Below, piece after piece: positions 7,908 to 17,243 of a stretch of DNA of 23,413 nt. The DNA is taken from positions 110,409 through 133,821 of the forward strand of contig NW_003215385.1 in NCBI RefSeq assembly GCF_000006405.1, given 5' to 3'. Every line of letters starts with the position of its first letter. Position 1 is the stretch's first letter. The position numbers and the translations under genes were made by a program. The notes beneath the pieces were generated by a model. That model was given only the letters and a program-made list of their open reading frames with translations. It ran no database searches and was not told where the DNA came from. Origin of the DNA: Perkinsus marinus ATCC 50983 (Eukaryota; Perkinsozoa; Perkinsida; Perkinsidae).

Positions 7908-9256
7908 ATGTCTTCCACCGACCTCAGTAAGTTCGATGGTGTCTATCTATCAGTAGCCCAGCAGGTGGGGGCCATCGAGCCTCTGTTGGACTCCTTCTTT
8001 AGCTTCCTTGAGAGGAAGACTGACTTTATGACGGGTGAGTGAGGGAGGGGTCTTCGGTTCACTGCAATCCACATTTCAGGTGAGACTAGTCCTGGCGCTG
8101 CTCAAGACATGGTCACGAGATGCTTTGATAAGTATTATCAGATTGCCATGCAGCGGAAGGAGGCTGATGCTGTGAGGAACAAGTAAGGCTGTGGCCCCTA
8201 TGGTTCGTATGAGTAATCCTTAGGCGTGAGGATGAGGAGAGGAAGGCGCGGGCAGAGGCTCAGAGGAAGGCCGATATGGAGGAATATGAGGCTCGGAAAC
8301 GTCGACAGGAAGTGGAGGAGGAGAAAGAGCCCAAGATAGTAGAGGTAGTGGTGGTGGAGCGAGAGGCCGGTCGAAGAGTTCAATGGTAGGTAACGGAAGA
8401 GGAGGAAGAGGCGATCAAGAAGGATGAGGTTATGAAGGTAGTCTTAGTGATTGGGGGCTGTTGCTACTTGGAAGGTGTCCTCTACAGGAGGCTGAAAAGG
8501 AGAATACTGATGATGATAATACGGAGGAGGGTGAAGATGGTACCCCTCCTCCTCCTGGCAATGGTGGCAGCACTGATAAATACACTTGGACGCAGACTCT
8601 CAGTGTAGGTCTACGGATGGTGGGGTCTCTCTAGTACTCTTACACAGGCCGTTGAGGTGTACATCCCAGTGAGGCCTGGCACTCGCGCTAGGGACGTCAA
8701 GATAAGCTTGGGAGCCGACAAGGTGGGCATTACACCACGTTAGGATTGCTTGACTGTCGTCCTGTAGGTGACGGTGGCTACCAATGCTGAAGGGGAGATC
8801 ATTAAGGGCGAATGGAATGGCCGTATCAAAGCTGATGATTCTATGTGGACTCTCGAAGACAACAAGATGATACATGTAGTGCTCGGGAGGCCGCCCTCAG
8901 GGCTAGTATCCTCTTCTTAGTTGTCGTTGGACAAGTACGATGGCATGAGGTGGTGGTCGTGTGTTGTGAAGGGTGATGCCGAAATCGATACGAAAAAGAT
9001 CGTACCGGAAAACTCCAAATTGAGTGACCTCGATGGAGAGACAAGATCGACTGTGGAAAAGATGATGTGGGGAAGTCGCAATGTTGGGGATGTCGGAGGG
9101 TATGGGATCAGGTACGATCAACAGAGGAAGCAAATGGGGTTACCGACGAGCGACCAGCAGAAGCAGGCCGATCTATTAGAGAAATTCAAGAAGGCCCATC
9201 CCGAGATGGATTTCTCCAACGCTAAGATCAACTATGGTGGAGGGATGAACCTTTAG
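7908..9256 (+). CDS. NUDC: NudC nuclear distribution protein
   Basis: Nine exons (7908-8034, 8080-8182, 8224-8344, 8390-8437, 8488-8604, 8648-8722, 8768-8875, 8921-9066, 9112-9256) give 329 aa, close to the 331 aa of human NUDC. The N-terminal module [12 protein letters not shown]...[15 protein letters not shown] is followed by a long charged coiled coil, an acidic linker, then the CS/p23 domain from KYTWTQTL to [17 protein letters not shown]. The signature C-terminus includes [40 protein letters not shown] and [10 protein letters not shown]. NudC is an Hsp90 co-chaperone acting on dynein and WD40 proteins. Introns are 41-50 nt. The stop TAG at the canonical end supports TAG being a true stop codon in this genome. 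Confidence 0.95.
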
Positions 9257-9574
9257 GAGTTTCTGCTATGATGAGGCTATTGCTCGACTTCTTTTTGGTA
9301 GGAGTAGAACACGTAACACACACCCGATTGGATATCGCAGTGTTGTGTTCATCATGGGGGGTGTCACCGCCATTATAGTGATCTAACCCGTCGTGTAGCA
9401 CATGTATGTCGACCATTGGAGCACTTCTTATCGAACTTACCCACGTCTTTGGGGTGGGCGTATGCTCCTGCTGCCACGAGTATGAGATAATATTAGGAAC
9501 GTGAGAGCGAAGAAATAACCTCGGGATGATGGGAAATAGTTTCACTGGTAACACAATATTCAACCCATGGGAAA
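9257..9574. other. Convergent intergenic region, NUDC/SET
   Basis: 318 bp between two genes that end toward each other. It should hold both 3' UTRs. No coding stretch, repeat or recognisable terminator was seen on either strand. Confidence 0.5.
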
Positions 9575-10130
9575 TCATGATAATTTACAAGGGCTTCTGC
9601 CTGGATGCCGCAGTTTCCATCCTGCCCAATAAAGGGCTCCATAATTAGCGAACAACTCGCTACCTAAAATGGACACACTTCTTCCACCCCCTATGGTGAC
9701 ACCCTCACCCTCCTCAATATCTCGTATTGCAACGATAACAGCGCAGCCCTCTTTGGGTCTCTTGTCAAAGCGGACATTATAATACTCCGCATTACGACAA
9801 TCGTTTATGTACCTCCCAGGGGTATCAACATCATCCGAAGCGTCTATGTAACTGATGTACCATCGACTTGATCATATTAAAGAGCAGCAGCCTACAGGGA
9901 CACCCCGAGTCGCATCAAGTACATCCTGTCGGCCTCTTTGGGTGGATTCCTCCTCAACAAGGTGCCTATCCAGTATAGTAGCCCCGAAACGGGAGGAGGC
10001 TGCTACCGTCGTAAAAGCATATCTCCTCTCCACTGCTTCTCCTCACTGATGTGAAGAGACCCAGCCCACAGTGCGGCAATATTGACTCCTTCGCGTAGAG
10101 GCCTTTATCAGGCCAGGACAAGGCAGTCAT
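9575..10130 (-). CDS. Small SET-domain protein, probable lysine methyltransferase
   Basis: Four exons in the complement (10007-10130, 9902-9965, 9703-9851, 9575-9663) give 141 aa closing on TGA. Almost the whole protein is the SET fold: CGLGLFTSVRRSSGEEICFY (GxG near the start of SET), RYINDCRNAEYYNVRF (the R[FY]IN motif for SAM and the pseudoknot), AVIVAIRDIEEGE and ELFANYGALYW (the final GEEL...YG..YW motif). It has no visible pre-SET, post-SET cysteines or chromatin-reader domain. Substrates of such minimal SET proteins cannot be predicted, and a non-histone target is possible. Introns are 41, 50 and 39 nt. The start at 10130 fits the domain edge, and an AG (GGCAACAG) lies a few bases upstream. 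Confidence 0.82.
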
Positions 10131-10424
10131 CCACCAACTACTGTTGCCGACACGCCAGTTAGTAAGAGGACCCTGAAGCTCCTCCTTGGTAACGGTCGAC
10201 CGCTCTCTACAAGGGAGTAACTCTCCCACCAGCACGAACTACGCTTGCCACCACTCCGTTGACACAACACAAGCATTATCGTTCCTACGCTATTGTAACA
10301 TGAAAATCTTTTGAAAAACTCCGAGATAATGAGAGGCAGCCCTCACGCGTTGGGATAGGTCCACTCCGTACCAGGTTGGTATCTTCCCATCACCACTTAG
10401 CCGGAATAGTAGCAGCCACTTAGC
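10131..10424. other. Intergenic region, SET/methylisocitrate lyase
   Basis: 294 bp between two minus-strand genes. On the minus strand it contains an open stretch without family likeness (10131-10290) that could be 5' UTR or an upstream exon of the SET gene. No structural RNA was recognised. Confidence 0.4.
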
Positions 10425-12807
10425 TCACTTCAGAAGCTCATAGAGTTGTTTCCTAGTCTGCATCTTTCCCTCATGCTGTTTCAATCCTTGTTCGCTCTTC
10501 AAGTGCCTCAAACATTCATCCGCGGCTTTCATCGCACAACGAAGTGTCGACACCGGGTATATCACGCAATTATAACTATCACCAACAACAAGTTGGACAT
10601 GAAGTAACGTCTTTTGGACTCACCCTGCTGATGCAAATTCGTCGAGTTTAATCGCATCAGTCTTGCCGAACTCTGTCATATTAGCCAACAGGAAAGGACC
10701 CCCCTGAGGGGCCAAATTCATTTCACCAAGCCTCTGCATCTGCTCGGCAAAACTAAAGAAAACCCATTACGTCGATAAATGCAGGGAACTTGATCACGCT
10801 CGGAAATCCTCGATCGTGGCAAGGCCCTCTGGGAATATCATATCAGCGCCAGCCTCGACGTACTGGAGAACGAGTCACCCCTTCAGCTAAGTAGCGACAC
10901 CTCACCTGCTTTGCTCGAGCAATGGCCTCCTCCATACCGTGGGTGCTGTAAGCATCGGTACCTTTGAGAGTTGCTCACCGGAGGGAATAAGACTAGTTCG
11001 TACGAGCACAGATGATGAAGTGATCGCTTTCTCCATGATAGGCCGCATCGGCAGCTGCCCGTGCTCGTCGGACCTTCCCCATCATCTCATCGGCTGAGAC
11101 CAGCGTTTTCCCCTCCTGTGGAATCCCCATTATCATGTCACTGTAATGCTTCCTACAAGATGACCACATCTCTTGGGGAACTCCTGATCCTCGATATGAA
11201 GACCTGCTGCCCCTGCAGCGATGTACTCTCTAACCGTTTTGGATACCATCTCGTCCGACCCAAAACCTGTGTCCGCGTCGCATATGAACGGCAAACCACC
11301 AGAGAAGGCCACAACCTGAAACTGTGGAATTCTCAACAGTGCTCCACTCGCGAAGTGAATTTCTAGTGTAGTTTTTCCCTCGTAAGCGCCAGAAGCCAAC
11401 CAGTGGGGAATCAATTTACATGGTGATTCAAGCTTCGACAGTCCTTCATCGCCAAATTCAAGGCTATCGAACCAGTATTTCCAGCATCGTCAAAGAATGC
11501 TTGCGAGCAACAACGAGTTTACGAGATACGAGTGGCAAAGCATAGCGCATCATCATCACTAAACCATGTATGATGGCCTTCATATCCTTGATTGAATGCG
11601 GTAGATGAGTGTTATGGTAACAGTCACCATCGTGGCATTTGTAGTATGATACAGGTTCACCACACGGCACCGGTCATACACTACAATACATCACATCTCC
11701 GTATTGACAATGTGACTTGACCACAATGCTTGCTGGTTGTAGCGTTGCCTCGGTCCCATACTTCGGACAGGAATTAAGTCTCCCTCTTGGGCTGGCCGTT
11801 CTGGTGAGGGAGCAGCTACTACGACTCCCCTATGCATGGTATATTCCGTTGGTATTCAGTATTCCCTCATTTCACCTCAATTAGGCGGTAGATGACGACA
11901 CTAATACGATAATGACATGGCGCGCTTCATTGGCGCGCCTTCACCCCTCTCCTCTTCTCCCCTATAGCAGTAGTAGCATTATGAATCCACCACTGTAGTC
12001 GCATTGTGTGGATGACTTATGCTACATCACCTTCAACCTGATCGAAAGTCATTGATCTGCCTCTCACCTACAGGCTGAAAGATACCATTGTGAGAGGGTC
12101 TCTTTCGGCTGATGTATAGCATTAGATTAGGCGCGGAATTACAGATATACTTCCCCGGTGAAAGTTAGTATTTTGAGGCGCGATTTTAACACGTGTATGC
12201 TAAGAATATGCGGAGAACATGTTTTACCACTTTTCGACTTTTCACTAACTACTAAGAGTGTTAAGAGCCTAAGAGCCTTGAAACTTGGAGGTTATATCCT
12301 GTGGAGCATGAGAGCATACCTCCCTGAGCCGCAATATGGTACTCGTTGAGGTGACTGTGCACGAGCCGAAAAACCGAATATGCTTAGAATATGTGGAGGG
12401 GTGTATACTGACTCATCTGAAACCCGTACAGGGTCAGCTATGGGGGAGATGGCTTGTTCTGAAGAGCTTGAATATACATATAAACGTTCCTACCACTCGT
12501 CCTCTATTTTGGGGGACTCAAACCGAGATCTCAAAGGGGCATAGTGACATACCTCTTTGATCTTGTCAGTGAACTGATCGAGTGTGAGAAGGCCGATATC
12601 AGGCACGCCGCTTGCTGCTGAAAGTGCACCTCCCGACACGTATCCTCCAACGAAACCATTAACTGGGAGCATCCTGAGGAAATTAGCATCCTAGGAAGCT
12701 GCATCGAAGTAGTCTCACCTTGCAACGAGACCATTGAAGGCTCCTGGCAGCTGAACACACTGTGATGAGCGCATGAGGGTACGTAGCCGTCTACCCGCAC
12801 TGTTCAT
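10425..12807 (-). CDS. prpB: Methylisocitrate lyase / PEP-mutase family enzyme
   Basis: Eight exons in the complement: 12719-12807, 12553-12673, 11157-11315, 11004-11115, 10906-10961, 10798-10862, 10624-10752 and 10425-10575. They give exactly 293 aa, close to bacterial PrpB. Landmarks: LRTLMRSSQCVQLPGAFNGL, YVSGGALSAASGVPDIGLLT, LPFICDADTGFGS (metal site), GLHIEDQEFPKRCGHL (the KRCGH catalytic loop; true isocitrate lyases have KKCGH), ARTDAYSTHGMEEAIARAKQ, FLLANMTEFGKTDA and MQTRKQLYELL. It probably cleaves 2-methylisocitrate to pyruvate and succinate in the propionate cycle; a carboxyphosphonoenolpyruvate-mutase role is less likely. Six introns are 41-48 nt, but intron 2 (11316-12552) is 1237 nt. 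Splicing across it is fixed by FTDKIKE|VVAFSGGLPFICDAD. Confidence 0.9.
11919..11939. repeat. GC-rich hairpin in the giant intron
   Basis: Arms GGCGCGC and GCGCGCC pair perfectly around a 7-nt loop (TTCATTG). TGGCGCGC also occurs as a direct repeat here. Function unknown. Confidence 0.7.
12198..12215 (+). repeat. Dispersed repeat copy a
   Basis: TGCTAAGAATATGCGGAG on the plus strand inside the giant intron. It is a diverged copy of the unit that forms inverted repeats in the TUL1 intron. Confidence 0.6.
12379..12404 (+). repeat. Dispersed repeat copy b
   Basis: TGCTTAGAATATGTGGAGGG followed by GTGTA. It matches the TUL1-intron copy at about 14081-14110 over about 25 nt, with two differences. 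Confidence 0.6.
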
Positions 12808-13303
12808 TATATTCCCACTGGGCGGCACACACATAAACACACTACCAGAAACAAACAACTCACAACGTGTGGCTAAACTAACATAAGACTATCACTCACT
12901 GCGAAGACTAACCTGAGATCACTAATGCCGATGAATCCAGAACCGCTTATACAGTGCAATACCGACCAACTCAACCCAAGGCTGAGCCAATGAAGAACGG
13001 TGGCAAAATATCATAGACGATAAACAAGTGATATTTGGAGGAATTCGATAGTACATGAAGTCCCGTCGTTGGTCGTAATGGCGCTGTACAATAGGAAGCT
13101 CCACGGAGTTCCTCAGAGTTTTCTTCCGTCGAAACCACATCTCACCAACGGAGATGATATAGGGGTAGTGACAGGGGGAGTCTACGATGAGTAGAGAGGA
13201 TGCTCAACAGCACAGGGAGTCGACTTGAACGAAAATAGAGTTGGTCCTTCGAAGAAATACAAAAACAAAGTTGGTACACACGAGCTCCCCTTCGACGTCA
13301 TCA
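12808..13303. other. Intergenic region, lyase/TUL1
   Basis: 496 bp. Apart from the doubtful ORF at 12922-13140, no repeat, RNA gene or clear regulatory sequence was seen. The RNA 5' of the lyase start has an AG (GCCGCCCAG on the minus strand) 11 bp before the ATG. Confidence 0.4.
12922..13140 (-). CDS. Possible small gene, 72 aa
   Basis: A single open frame on the minus strand from ATG at 13140 to TAG at 12922 lies between the methylisocitrate lyase start and the TUL1 stop. It would encode a basic protein starting MWFRRKKTLRNSVELP and ending VELVGIALYKRFWIHRH. No family is recognised. Its codons look plausible and both neighbours are on the same strand, but a 72-codon frame can arise by chance and genes here usually have introns. 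Alternatively it is 5' UTR of the lyase gene. Confidence 0.3.
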   Translation of the reverse strand: MWFRRKKTLRNSVELPIVQRHYDQRRDFMYYRIPPNITCLSSMIFCHRSSLAQPWVELVGIALYKRFWIHRH

Positions 13304-16300
13304 TCACGTCATTGCAGGCAATTCCCCACGACAAGTCGGACACTCCATCTTTACCTGATCCCAACCATCAACGACAACAATAGCAGAGCCGCAACCTACG
13401 TCCATCCATTGCTCAAGACAAGCAGCATGAAATATATGATCACAGGGAGTAATCACAGGGCGCGACTCCGGATCGTGGACCTCCGATAAATCGATATCGT
13501 TCATGCAGATAACCTGAACATACAATGCAAGCTGCTTCACGCGCCACAAAATTCCCTACGCATTCCGGAGCCCCAAGCTCTTCATCCTGCACTGAAGGCA
13601 CTGCTCTATAGTAGTTATAGACGTGTGGTAGGCAAATCCACGGAACCTGGCATCAGACCTTGCCATACACGTCGGGATCATCGCCGACTTACGAAAGACC
13701 TGGGGCCAAACCTGGCCTGGGCCCACATAATGGCTATTTGTGCTACTTGCAAACACACTATCAGTGTGGCTTCGGTCGAGTTTGGTGCTGATGCCAATGC
13801 TGGGTACACCTGTATATAAGCAAACGATGGATATCCAATATAGATCGTGATGAGGTAAAATACGAAGAAGAGTTGTCGGTCGCATAAACGGCCAACCTCA
13901 GCAACGTTCTACAAGCTGTAGTGGTGGTTTGGTTTCTCTCCGTTTTACACTTTAACGAGCATAAATTTCGTACTCGTACTTAATCCGTACACTACTGTGA
14001 ACTTTCACCCTCTTCTTCGACATAACGAGTTACTTCAACCGAAAAATGCATGGTACAGGATTCGAACCTGGACCCCACAAACTACACCTCTCCACATATT
14101 CTTAGCACACATGCTGTGCAGCTCATGATTCATCGAAGAAGTCGAGTTCACCCTGATATTGGAGTAAACTGACTCACTGACGTCCTGGTATTGCAGGGGA
14201 GGAAAACGGAATGTTATTGAACATCTATCGATTAACTCTAGTTTGATATTATCATCGTATTTTACTTTTCGAATGAGTGACACAACTAGTAAGCTGGGAA
14301 TATGTGGAGGTCTCCAAGTGCGTAAACCAGAGTAGCAGTGGAGTGGGAGTCTGAAACCTTGCTAGATTAGTGACAGTGTTACAAAAGCTTTTATATTCAA
14401 ATATCAGGGTGAAACTCGACTCTTTCGATGAATTATGAGCCCACCATGTGTGCTAAGAATATGTGGCGTCGCACGACTCAAAATCCATATCAACCAACCC
14501 GAGACTATCTCAGCTTCTCCCCACTCTAACGAGAGTAGAAGGCACACGTGAGGAAGCGCTCAAACAATGAGCGGCTTCAAGAGCGTCTCAGAGAAGTTTC
14601 GAAAATTCAATGTGTCATGTCCCCCGTTATGACCTCGCCATTAAAGATGGTATATGGACATGCCAGTGCATACAAGGGGACAATCATCCTTGTTATCGAT
14701 ATACCCACTATGAAACGCCACGACAGAGGCCTCTTGTGACCTCGGACGATGTCGTATACTATTTGAGGTACCTGCCATCAAGGGACGATTACTTCCACAC
14801 AAACGTACTTAAACTACTACTACTACCCAATAGCACTGCATGATGATGATAAGAACGTTCAAATACTGGTAGAAATTATACAGAATCACCATACCGACCA
14901 ACAAGGTGCCTAATGGGCGCACACTAGTGAGAGTAGCACTACTGTAAGAAGCTACTACCATAAAAGCGTGAGTAAAGCCAGCCGAGCTCTCGTCGTATTG
15001 AATCCATACCTCCCTCATTGAACTGATTCTGTCGACGACTCCGCCAAACAAGCAGTAGATACCGCACCTGTGAAGATGATGCAATGATCAAGGGCTACCT
15101 ATCGAAGATTAGTGCTGACCTCTAACATGCTAAAGAGAATGAACTTGAATAGAGCGACGACTGAGAAGGTGTTGAACATGAACCTGAGCAGTCCACAGTC
15201 TAACAACCACACCGTGTATGATGCCGCCGCTGCCGCCTTACTGAGCCGATAGACCCAAGAATAGGTGTATAAGTGAGTCGTAAGCATCCATGAGGGCTTG
15301 AATACCGATACACAATAGAGACACCTGACTCGGGAGTCTTTACCAATCAGATGGATAAAGCAAACTTCGCCTGTGTGACCCAAACTCACTTTAGCGTGGC
15401 CATTGTTGTTCTCACCATGCTGCATTTGCAACAGAAAGAATCGAATTTGTAAGATAGTTATGATCTGAATTCAAAATACTCAAGACTTCACTCCCAATAC
15501 TTACATTATTTAAGATTGAGTAATTTATCACTTTCCTCCCCAGTTTTCTCACATCGATCTCTCGCAGAGTCATACTGAAAACAATAACGTAATGCACCGG
15601 GAAAAGTTCATCTGAACCATAATGACCACCTCAACAGCGAACCATAACTTGCTCGAATCCAGAAGGTCGCCATAGAATAGTTGAATATGGCAAACACAAA
15701 AGGAGTGGTGTTATAAAATTTGGTGTCTTCAGCGTAACAAAGGCTTTCAAGAAGCAGACGACATCACCCTGTTAGTGAAGTCTGACGGACTCAATCAGGA
15801 AATACGCGATGTAATCTTTAAACACAGTTGATATTTTTTTCGTAAAGAAATATATAAGACCCATTTGACGTGCATATAACCATATGATTACACGTAGTAT
15901 CACCAACGATGATGATCAATCCAAATCTGAGTATGGCCTGCCGATGCTACCTGATTTTGAATCCGCAGTTTTCACTCACAACCGTTCCAACAGCAATTTT
16001 CTTGCCGTCCAATGGCAGAACGTCGCCCTCATTCACCTCGTCTCTAGAGGGTGTATGTATCTCCAGCAAAAGGCCATAGGCGAGAATGAACACCATCCGA
16101 ATTGGGAGGAAGGAACCCTTCAATGTGCTCGAGTCCTCCTGTTATACTCCCAAGAAGACTTACCATAATCCTCGCTGGACCAATGTCGCACACTGGCTGA
16201 GTCAGCCCTGCTAGACGGAATCTTGACAGGTCCGAGCGACCGGAGAGTATGAGCTCTTCCTGAGGGCCTGAATGAGCATCTATGATAAGTTCGTGATGGG

Positions 16301-16870
16301 CCCGTCTTGATTACGCATGCCGAAGCTGTTCATGGCGAACATGTTGTTTTGAAACCCGATGGCTGGGGAGAGTTGCAGCTCATGCCACTCGCCATCGTAA
16401 TCGAAACGCAGAAGCACTTCCGATAAGGACATCTACGAAGTGAGCGAGTTATGGTATGACGAGTTGCCTTACTACCATCTTCATGCCGGCTCCTTTGGAA
16501 ATCATATGCAACTTCACCTCGCCCTCGATGGTAGGTACACCCTCGCTAGCCGGAGACTAACGACAAGATTCAAAATAGGTCCGGTGAGCAACCATTCTCA
16601 CATCAGCCAAAGGCGTCATAGTATAAACTCCTCGATATATCGAACTGGGCTTCCCTACGTTGCTGCTGTCCAATGCGGCTAAAATGAGATGGTCAGTAAA
16701 TCAGGAAAAGGCAGAAGATATCTACCTGCGAAGTTGGAAGCGTATCGATGGTCTGCTGAAGAAGCTTCTGAGTCGATCATGAGCCAGAAGCCAATAACGA
16801 GGATGAACCCCAATAGTACATCACTCCTATCACCAACAGTAAAGGACGGGAGGCTCTGCAATATTACCAT
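13304..16870 (-). CDS. TUL1: TUL1/Dsc1-type membrane RING-H2 E3 ubiquitin ligase
   Basis: Seventeen exons in the complement, the 5' ones 16726-16870, 16602-16678 and 16476-16556 and the 3' ones 13560-13646, 13400-13513 and 13304-13354. They sum to about 589 aa. The order follows yeast Tul1: signal anchor (LLGFILVIGFWLMI), lumenal domain (IYRGVYTM...GTVVSENCGFKIS), then membrane blocks IQALMDAYDSLIHLFLGL, FSVVALFKFILFSMLEVRYL, RRELGWLYSRFYGTLLVG, YWVPQIVYDIVRGHKRP and FGPRSF. The end is a RING-H2: ECVICMND, TPCDHIFHAACLEQWM and ECPTCRGELP, with all eight ligands visible. It ubiquitinates membrane proteins in the Golgi/endosome. Thirteen introns are 40-65 nt and two are enlarged: 15575-15950 (376 nt) and 13897-14633 (737 nt). 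The start is uncertain; ATGs at 16906 and 17047 are in frame. Confidence 0.9.
13514..13559 (-). repeat. TUL1 intron with family B motif
   Basis: 46-nt intron, sense GTAGGGAATTTTGTGGCGCG. The motif is at 13540-13552 (complement). Boundaries are fixed because they rebuild the first RING cysteines, ECVIC. Confidence 0.85.
14042..14110 (-). repeat. tRNA-like / SINE-like segment
   Basis: The minus strand carries GGTTCGAATCC, a perfect pol III B box, with a four-pair T-stem and a 3' flank (ACCATGC) that pairs partly with GCATGTG 60 nt upstream. No proper D or anticodon arm can be drawn and the length is 67 nt. A degenerate tRNA or tRNA-derived repeat is more likely than a working gene. Confidence 0.35.
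14092..14466. repeat. Inverted repeat element in the TUL1 intron
   Basis: Arm 1 (14092-14160) and the reverse complement of arm 2 (14401-14466) both start CCACATATTCTTAGCACACA and end CACCCTGATAT. They agree closely throughout, with a few substitutions and small indels. The spacer is 240 bp and holds another diverged copy of the arm end. It resembles a MITE-type insertion, but no transposase or clear target duplication was seen. Confidence 0.75.
14772..14826 (-). other. TUL1 intron with (GTA)4 donor
   Basis: 55-nt intron whose sense strand begins with four GTA units before TTTAAG. It is a short counterpart of the (TAG)21 expansion in glnS. Boundaries are fixed by CYW|VPQIVYD. Confidence 0.75.
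15575..15950 (-). other. Enlarged TUL1 intron, 376 nt
   Basis: The donor follows GFKI (phase 2) and the acceptor TTGTTTTCAG restores SMTLREIDVRKLG. The sense strand carries ACCACTCCTTTT at 15698-15709, the family A motif core. No ORF with family likeness lies inside. Confidence 0.7.
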
Positions 16871-17243
16871 CGCCAATGGTTGGTAGTAGGTGAGGGTTGG
16901 TTCCATACCGAGGCTCTTGAACCGAGGCTTACGGGAGGCATTAGACTTTCTGTTCGAATTTTCACTGTCAATGGTTCTGGTCTGTCGCGAGGCGTTCGCG
17001 TTTACAAGTAATAACCGCGCTCGCCGTTGTAATCGATTCGTTGTCATGTTATGAAGGACCCCGAGACTATAGTATGCGACGCGGATGACGTTGCAGACAT
17101 AGCAATACTGGAGTGAATCAATGATGAATATGCCAACATCCACGGGAGACGGTTACAGAGGTCTCGTCGGTTACAGATATGGAAAAAGGGGTTATAGTAG
17201 CACACGCCACAGTCGGGCATTTCATAATCTCCACAGTCACCGC

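Larger units (their letters stand above)
11316..12552 (-). other. Giant intron 2 of the methylisocitrate lyase gene
   Basis: 1237 nt against about 45 nt for the other introns. It has a GTATGTC donor and a GTTTCAG acceptor. It contains no long conserved ORF. It holds two copies of a dispersed repeat around TGCTAAGAATATG (12198-12210, 12379-12391) and a GC-rich hairpin at 11919-11939. It is probably a small intron enlarged by insertion. Confidence 0.8.
13897..14633 (-). other. Enlarged TUL1 intron carrying inverted repeats
   Basis: 737-nt intron between the exons ending FNGE and starting VGRLCDRQ. It contains two inverted arms (14092-14160 and 14401-14466), an extra partial copy at 14291-14311 and a tRNA-like B box. 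The acceptor keeps frame, but the short region after it (VGRLC...) is weakly conserved. Confidence 0.7.
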
